From an uncultured Eubacterium sp. (GTDB taxonomy: Bacteria > Bacillota > Clostridia > Lachnospirales > Lachnospiraceae), in assembly GCA_910584875.1 (NCBI GenBank), contig CAJUDA010000005.1, positions 1-64,000 on the forward strand: a stretch of 64,000 nt of DNA, given 5' to 3'. Under the pieces are notes generated by a model. It had not been told where the DNA came from. It saw only the letters and a program-made list of their open reading frames with translations, and made no database searches. Each line of letters starts with the position of its first letter. The first letter of the stretch is position 1. Positions 59,401 through 64,000 of this stretch are shown in pieces. A program made the position numbers and the translations under genes.

Positions 59401-59443
59401 GCTCCCATTCGTTCTGTATACAGAAAGATGGATGGGAGCCTTT
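59401..59443 (+). terminator. Hairpin terminator after the Nudix gene
   Basis: GCTCCCAT (59401-59408) pairs with ATGGGAGC (59432-59439), with the perfect palindrome TTCTGTATACAGAA (59412-59425) inside the loop, followed by CTTTC. The weak T-run leaves room for a regulatory role before the sigma factor gene. Confidence 0.65.
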
Positions 59444-59484
59444 CATGACCTGTTTTATAGGAATGACAGAAATGAGGTGAAATC

Positions 59485-60024
59485 ATGATCGATGTGGAGG
59501 CGAATCCATCGGGCGCGGTGGAACTTGCCCTGAATCTCTTTGGTAATGACATATTGAGGATATCGTATTCCTACCTGAAACGGCGGGAGGATGCAGAAGA
59601 CATTGTACAGGATACATTGATCCGGTTTATGCAGTCAAAGCTCTGCTTTGAAACAGAGCAGCAGGTGAAGGGGTGGCTGCTCCGTGTGGCGGTCAATCTC
59701 TGCAAGGATTATTTAAAATCAGCTGCTTACCGAAAACAGACACCGATACCGGAAGGATATGATGTAGCTGATGAAGCGACAATTCCGGTGCCGGAGGAAG
59801 AGAGTGAGGTATTGCAGGCAATGATGTCTCTTCCGGAAAAGTACCGTGGTCCCCTGCATTTATATTATTATGAGGAGTACAATACGAAAGAAATCGCAGA
59901 GATTCTGGAAAAGAAGGAGTCGACAGTCCGTTCGCTGCTGAAACGCGGGCGGGATAAGCTGGCACAACGACTGGAAGAGGTGGGAGCCGGTTACCGGCGA
60001 AAAAATCTGGAGGAAAGGAGATAG
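59485..60024 (+). CDS. ECF-type RNA polymerase sigma factor
   Basis: The 179-residue protein has a region 2 (NDILRISYSYLKRREDAEDIVQDTLIRFMQ) and a region 4 helix-turn-helix (LPEKYRGPLHLYYYEEYNTKEIAEILEKKESTVRSLLKRGRDKL), with no region 3, as in ECF sigma factors. It would direct transcription of envelope or stress genes. AATGAGG precedes the ATG. It overlaps the GTG of the next frame and is followed at six bases by a probable anti-sigma factor, the usual arrangement for membrane-signalled ECF pairs. Confidence 0.93.
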   Translation: MIDVEANPSGAVELALNLFGNDILRISYSYLKRREDAEDIVQDTLIRFMQSKLCFETEQQVKGWLLRVAVNLCKDYLKSAAYRKQTPIPEGYDVADEATIPVPEEESEVLQAMMSLPEKYRGPLHLYYYEEYNTKEIAEILEKKESTVRSLLKRGRDKLAQRLEEVGAGYRRKNLEERR

Positions 60025-60029
60025 TGGCT

Positions 60030-61682
60030 ATGAAGGAAGAATACAGAGAAGCGATGGAAAAGCTTTCGCTCAGTGATGATGATAAAATGCGGATTCTTGC
60101 CAATGTGAAAAAAGCATATGAGCAGTCGGTAGAAGAGTCTTCCGTCAGTACAGATCATAAAAATGTATTGCCTATAAACAGATCACGAAGATTCTCCCCC
60201 CGCCGGATGGGTGCTGTCGCAGCGGCGTTCATTGTCCTCTGCGTAAGTATGGTACTGATCCGCAACCAGCAGATTATGATCGATCCAGAACGGGAAAAGG
60301 AAAGACAGGGGGAACCTCTGCCATATGGCCCCTATACGGATGTAGTATGGGAGCAGTATGATTCGATCAAAGATATCGCTCGGAAAACCGATTGTAAAAC
60401 ATATACACTGAGTAAACTTCCTAAAAAGTATAAGGTGAAAAAGGTGGAAGTGGCGAACGCACAGAGGCATGTGAAGATCACATACCATAACAAAAAGGAC
60501 AAAGATGATATTCTTCTTGAATACAAAGAGGAATCGGATTCTGTGGATATCAAGTCGCAGTTTTCCGGTGAGTCAGAGCTTGCAACGGAAAAGATCGATG
60601 GTTCCGAGGTTAAAATGTACGGGACAAAGAAATGCAGCGGAATGACATGGGAGGATGATACCTGTACGTTTGCGGTAAAAATGTCCAGGGCGTGCAGTAC
60701 AGACAGTGCCCGCCGGATCGTGTCGGGGACAAAGCAGTCCGGGAAACAGGATACAGAAGTAAAAAATGAAAAAGAAGAAAAGGATGAGCAGCGCCTGGTG
60801 AATTCAAATGTTGTCGGCTGGGATGGCAGAGAGAAAGCATCCGGTGCAGAGCAGAAACAGAAGGTTCTCCGAAAAGTTTACAACCAGCTTGGTTTCCGCG
60901 TTATGCTGCACAGTCCGGCTGCCAGGGTGACATATAAATATATACAGGATTTTGAATCCTTTGCCTTTTATGTTGAGGGAGAAGAAAGCCTGTCAGACAA
61001 GTGGATCATTGGCTATGCCGGAGAAAGCGGTTCCCCGGATGGCGCTCTGTCGGATTATGATGAGACGGAGACGGTAACCGTGGGTGAGCATACAGTGACT
61101 GTCTATCAGAGGGATCCGTGGGAGAAAATTCTTGTATTTATGATTGATGATGTCTGTTTCACCCTGTTTATCGATGAATATGATAGAGATCCTGGCGAAG
61201 AAATTCTTACCACTCTGCTTTCTGTGTTTGAGGTGTCACGCGAGGAAGAGTCAGAACCGACACATGATATTGATGACAAAGAAGAAACCCCGGATCACAC
61301 ACCGGAACCGGGCAGTAAACCTTCGGTAGACTGTCGCAGGGCGATCCAGAAGATCCAGCAGGCGGTGGCAGAGAAAAGTCTGACAAAGCTTTCGTCCTAT
61401 ATCAGTTATCCTCTTGATATTGATGGGCTGGGTGAGACAATAGGTTCCGCTTCAGAATTTCAGAGTCTGGATGCCGATCTGATCTTTACCCCGGACTGGA
61501 TCGATGCGATCCTGTTTTGTGATACCGACCATATTAAAGCAACGGCAAAATCCTTTACACTGGGAGACAGTGACAATTCACTGGTATGCAGGGTAAAGGG
61601 AAAGAGTGTTGTGATCACCGAACTCCATGTCGTCGTGGAGGACAGAGAGCCCTCCGACGACGACATGGATGAAGATTATTAA
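60030..61682 (+). CDS. Probable transmembrane anti-sigma factor
   Basis: The 550-residue protein has a short cytoplasmic N-terminus (about 1-55: EEYREAMEKLSLSDDDKMRILANVKKAYEQ), one membrane helix at about 62-80 (MGAVAAAFIVLCVSMVLI) and a large extracytoplasmic part. That part holds two copies of a DUF4367-like beta domain, a proline/glutamate linker (about 410-425) and a C-terminal domain of about 115 residues rich in acidic residues. Its position six bases after an ECF sigma gene is the main reason for the anti-sigma call. AGGAAAGGAG precedes ATG 60030; GTG 60024 is too close. The 3' end of the gene holds a strong hairpin (61624-61669). Confidence 0.7.
   Translation: MKEEYREAMEKLSLSDDDKMRILANVKKAYEQSVEESSVSTDHKNVLPINRSRRFSPRRMGAVAAAFIVLCVSMVLIRNQQIMIDPEREKERQGEPLPYGPYTDVVWEQYDSIKDIARKTDCKTYTLSKLPKKYKVKKVEVANAQRHVKITYHNKKDKDDILLEYKEESDSVDIKSQFSGESELATEKIDGSEVKMYGTKKCSGMTWEDDTCTFAVKMSRACSTDSARRIVSGTKQSGKQDTEVKNEKEEKDEQRLVNSNVVGWDGREKASGAEQKQKVLRKVYNQLGFRVMLHSPAARVTYKYIQDFESFAFYVEGEESLSDKWIIGYAGESGSPDGALSDYDETETVTVGEHTVTVYQRDPWEKILVFMIDDVCFTLFIDEYDRDPGEEILTTLLSVFEVSREEESEPTHDIDDKEETPDHTPEPGSKPSVDCRRAIQKIQQAVAEKSLTKLSSYISYPLDIDGLGETIGSASEFQSLDADLIFTPDWIDAILFCDTDHIKATAKSFTLGDSDNSLVCRVKGKSVVITELHVVVEDREPSDDDMDEDY
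61624..61669. terminator. Strong hairpin inside the end of the anti-sigma gene
   Basis: TCCATGTCGTCGTGGAGG (61624-61641) and CCTCCGACGACGACATGGA (61651-61669) pair along 18 bp with one bulged base around a 9-base loop. It lies in the last coding codons and 13 bp before the stop, at the junction with convergent mutS2. It may serve as a T-run-independent terminator or transcription barrier. Confidence 0.55.
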
Positions 61683-61700
61683 TGGAAGATTATTAACGGG

Positions 61701-64000
61701 TCATTTAAATTCGATCACGGTGACGCCGTAGCCGCCCTCACCGTGTTCACCCATACGGTAGCTTTTAACGTATTTACATTTTTTGCAATGATTCTGTACC
61801 GCATTCCGCAGGGCGCCGGTACCCATACCGTGGATCACCGTGACCTGATGCAGTCTGGCGAGATAAGCATCATCGAGGTATTTGTCCAGCAGGGCAAGTG
61901 CTTCATCCACCGTTTTACCAATGAGGTTGATCTCTGGAGAGATCGTCATCGCCTTCGCCATTTTCATATTTCTGGCGTGGGTGATGGCGGCCTCTTTTTT
62001 TGATGCCTTTGTTTCCTGCTCCAGCAGTTCAAGGTCTTTGATGTCTACCATGGAGCGGAGGATCCCCATCTGGACGTAACATTTGCCCTTGTTGTCCGGT
62101 TCGGTGCTGACCGTCCCTTTCACGCCCATGGAATGAACCATGACAATGTCGCCCGGTTTCAGTTTATCCGGCGCTTTTCCCCGCGGTTTTTTCGTCTCGG
62201 GCATCGAGAGCTTACTGCCTGTTTTGTCCAGTTCTTCCCGGAGTGCGGCACGTTCTTTTTCCATTTCCTTTGTCATGCCGGAGTCATTCATCCATTTATT
62301 GTATTTGCGTATCGACTCATCCGCCATATCTTTTGCTTTCTGCAGGATTTCATTGGCTTCCTCATTGGCGCGGCGCATTATTTTTTCTTTCGCCTGGTCA
62401 ATGCGCTCATTTTTTGCGATCAGCTTCTGCTTATAATGTTCCGCTTCTTCGCGGATCTTTTTCGCCTTTTCCCGTTCCTGTTCCGCTTTTGTACGCGCCT
62501 CTTCCAGTCCCGTCACGACGTCTTCAAACTGTCTGGCGTCTGTATCGACCAGCTGTCTGGCAGCGTGAATGATATCGTCTGACAGTCCCAGCTTACCCGA
62601 GATGGCAAACGCATTACTCTTGCCGGGCACTCCCACCAGAAGCCGATAGGTTGGCTGCAGGGAAGCGACGTCAAACTCACAGGAGGCATTTTCCACACCC
62701 TCTGTCTGCAGGGCATAGAGCTTCAGCTCACTGTAATGGGTCGTCGCCATCGCCGTAACGTTCCGGCTGTGCAGATTGTCGAGGATCGCGATGGCAAGCG
62801 CCGCCCCTTCCGTGGGATCCGTCCCCGCCCCCAGTTCATCAAAGAGGGTAAGGGTCTTTTTGTTGGCACGTTTCAGTATATAGACAGTGTTCACCATATG
62901 GGAGGAAAAGGTACTGAGACTCTGCTCGATACTCTGCTCATCCCCGATGTCAGCATAGACTTCCTCGTACACCCGGAGATGGGAATGGTCATACGCCGGG
63001 ATATGCAGACCCGCCTGTCCCATCAGCGTAAACAGTCCCACTGTTTTTAACGATACCGTTTTTCCACCGGTGTTTGGTCCCGTGATGATGAGCAGGTCAT
63101 ATTCCCTGCCGAGGCTCACATCAATGGGTACAACCGTATCTTTCGGGATCAGCGGATGCCGCCCTTTTTTGATCTGGATATATTCCTGATCAAAAAGAGG
63201 TTCGCTTCCCTGCATTTTTTTCGATAATCCGGCTTTGGCAAATATGAAATCAAGCTCTGCCAGAAGCAGCACGTCCCGCTGGAGGTCTTCCGTATAGGGC
63301 GCCGCCAGGGCGCTGAGAGACGACAGGATTTTTTCGATTTCCTCCTGCTCCTTCATGGCAAGCTCGGCAAGTTCATTGTTCAGCTTGACGATCGCCATCG
63401 GCTCGATAAAAAAGGTAGACCCGGTGGCGCTCTGGTCATGGATCATACCAGGAAATGTGGATTTGTATTCCTGTTTCACCGGCAGGCAGTACCTGCCATT
63501 GCGCATAGTGACGATATTGTCCCGCAGCATGGAGGCAGAAGATGTCATCGTGGCATTCAGCTGTTCCCGTATCCGGTCGCCTGCGGACTTGATGGAACGG
63601 CGGATCCGTTTCAGTTCCGGGCTGGCATCATCCGCCATCTCTTCCGGGCTGATGATGCAGCGGCTGATCTCCCGGCGAAGGTCCGGCAGATCTGTGAGGC
63701 TGGCAAAACGGCCGGATAGAGAATCCTTCAGCTCCTCATCCTTGCGGTCATATTCGGCTGCGCCTCTGGCGATCTCCAGACAGCGGCAGAGATCCAGCAG
63801 TTCCCCCATACCGAGGATTCCTCCCTTTTCCAGAGGGATCAGACACGGACGGATATCTTTCAGTCCATGAAACGACAGTTTCCCCCATTTGAAAAGGCGC
63901 ATCAGTGCGTGGGAGGTCTCTGACTGCCATGCGATGATCTCTGACCGGTCAGAGGAAGGCAGCAGGTGTCGCGCACTCTCTTTGCCTAAGGATGAGTCTG
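61701..64000 (-). CDS. mutS2: Endonuclease MutS2, N-terminus beyond the window
   Basis: At least 765 residues are open, and the frame stays open from the ATG at 63902 to the window edge (residues LGKESARHLLP, an expected MutS2 N-terminal element, are encoded there), so the true start is to the right of 64000. The ATPase domain has Walker A (ITGPNTGGKTVSLKTVG), the signature YSLSTFSSHM-like stretch (EQSLSTFSSHM) and Walker B (LTLFDELGAGTDPTEG). A long coiled coil follows, then a KOW-like segment and a C-terminal Smr nuclease domain (INLIGKTVDEALALLDKYLDDAYLA, VIHGMGTGALRNAV). In Bacillus MutS2 splits collided ribosomes or suppresses recombination. The minus strand converges on the anti-sigma gene. 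Confidence 0.96.
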   Translation of the reverse strand, partial: DSSLGKESARHLLPSSDRSEIIAWQSETSHALMRLFKWGKLSFHGLKDIRPCLIPLEKGGILGMGELLDLCRCLEIARGAAEYDRKDEELKDSLSGRFASLTDLPDLRREISRCIISPEEMADDASPELKRIRRSIKSAGDRIREQLNATMTSSASMLRDNIVTMRNGRYCLPVKQEYKSTFPGMIHDQSATGSTFFIEPMAIVKLNNELAELAMKEQEEIEKILSSLSALAAPYTEDLQRDVLLLAELDFIFAKAGLSKKMQGSEPLFDQEYIQIKKGRHPLIPKDTVVPIDVSLGREYDLLIITGPNTGGKTVSLKTVGLFTLMGQAGLHIPAYDHSHLRVYEEVYADIGDEQSIEQSLSTFSSHMVNTVYILKRANKKTLTLFDELGAGTDPTEGAALAIAILDNLHSRNVTAMATTHYSELKLYALQTEGVENASCEFDVASLQPTYRLLVGVPGKSNAFAISGKLGLSDDIIHAARQLVDTDARQFEDVVTGLEEARTKAEQEREKAKKIREEAEHYKQKLIAKNERIDQAKEKIMRRANEEANEILQKAKDMADESIRKYNKWMNDSGMTKEMEKERAALREELDKTGSKLSMPETKKPRGKAPDKLKPGDIVMVHSMGVKGTVSTEPDNKGKCYVQMGILRSMVDIKDLELLEQETKASKKEAAITHARNMKMAKAMTISPEINLIGKTVDEALALLDKYLDDAYLARLHQVTVIHGMGTGALRNAVQNHCKKCKYVKSYRMGEHGEGGYGVTVIEFK

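Noticed and set aside
1..64000. tRNA, rRNA, phage or insertion-sequence genes
   Set aside because: All intergenic gaps were read; none showed a cloverleaf with CCA-end features, rRNA-like sequence, a transposase or an integrase.

Overview
This is chromosomal DNA from an anaerobic Gram-positive clostridium, most likely a gut-type member of the Lachnospiraceae (Bacillota). The support is: gene order shared with Bacillus (yaaR-holB-ricT-trmN6-rsmI-abrB; tsaC-PTP-rpiB next to atp), an electron-bifurcating NfnAB pair, an F-type ATP synthase whose c subunit has the Na+-binding signature, strong AGGAGG-type ribosome binding sites, and many secreted proteins built from LRR_5, Big2, FN3 and SH3-like repeats. 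No rRNA, tRNA, CRISPR array, insertion sequence or phage gene was found. The window cuts a gene at each end (an LRR protein on the left, mutS2 on the right).

Layout. 1-3247: end of an LRR protein, then a merR-PLDc_N-ABC ATPase-permease operon with a MerR-type 19-bp-spacer promoter. 3294-6652: an AT-rich block with argS on the minus strand, preceded by an arginine-rich leader peptide and an attenuator, a Phd-type antitoxin beside a toxin remnant, and two tandem membrane-anchored paralogues. 6941-13639: a housekeeping run (DUF1349, Orn/Lys/Arg decarboxylase, GMK-like kinase, yaaR, holB, ricT, trmN6, rsmI) ending at a convergent abrB. 14274-18961: a secreted transglutaminase-like protein, then a type IV pilus-like operon with PilC/GspF, four small single-TM proteins and PilT but no PilB. 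18963-24708: polysaccharide genes (GT2, O-antigen ligase, flippase) and a 4Fe-4S aldo/keto reductase; the ligase and flippase are separated by a 497-bp non-coding inverted repeat. 24785-30171: nfnBA diverging from an acyl-CoA synthetase-fabF pair. 30262-41545: a secreted-protein region with LRR proteins, a subtilisin fused to a zinc phospholipase C-like domain, a Big2/SH3/FN3 metzincin and a truncated duplicate. 41626-44113: a GH18-type hydrolase and a cell-wall amidase. 44174-54231: tsaC, a PTP-like protein, rpiB, proC and the complete atp operon. 54368-58879: a 1503-residue cell-wall-anchored vWA protein. 58921-64000: Nudix, an ECF sigma factor with its probable anti-sigma factor, and mutS2.

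How the genes fit together. Nfn moves electrons between NADH, ferredoxin and NADP+, and the Na+-type ATP synthase would use a sodium gradient of the kind made by ferredoxin-driven pumps in such anaerobes (the pump is not in the window). The secreted proteases, adhesin-like repeats, glycan genes and pilus-like operon together make a large surface programme.

The most unusual feature is the argS leader. It encodes a 19-residue peptide with six arginine codons within seven positions, a long hairpin, an alternative pairing and a 20-bp terminator. This is the layout of a ribosome-mediated arginine attenuator on an aminoacyl-tRNA synthetase gene, where a T-box would be expected in this phylum.
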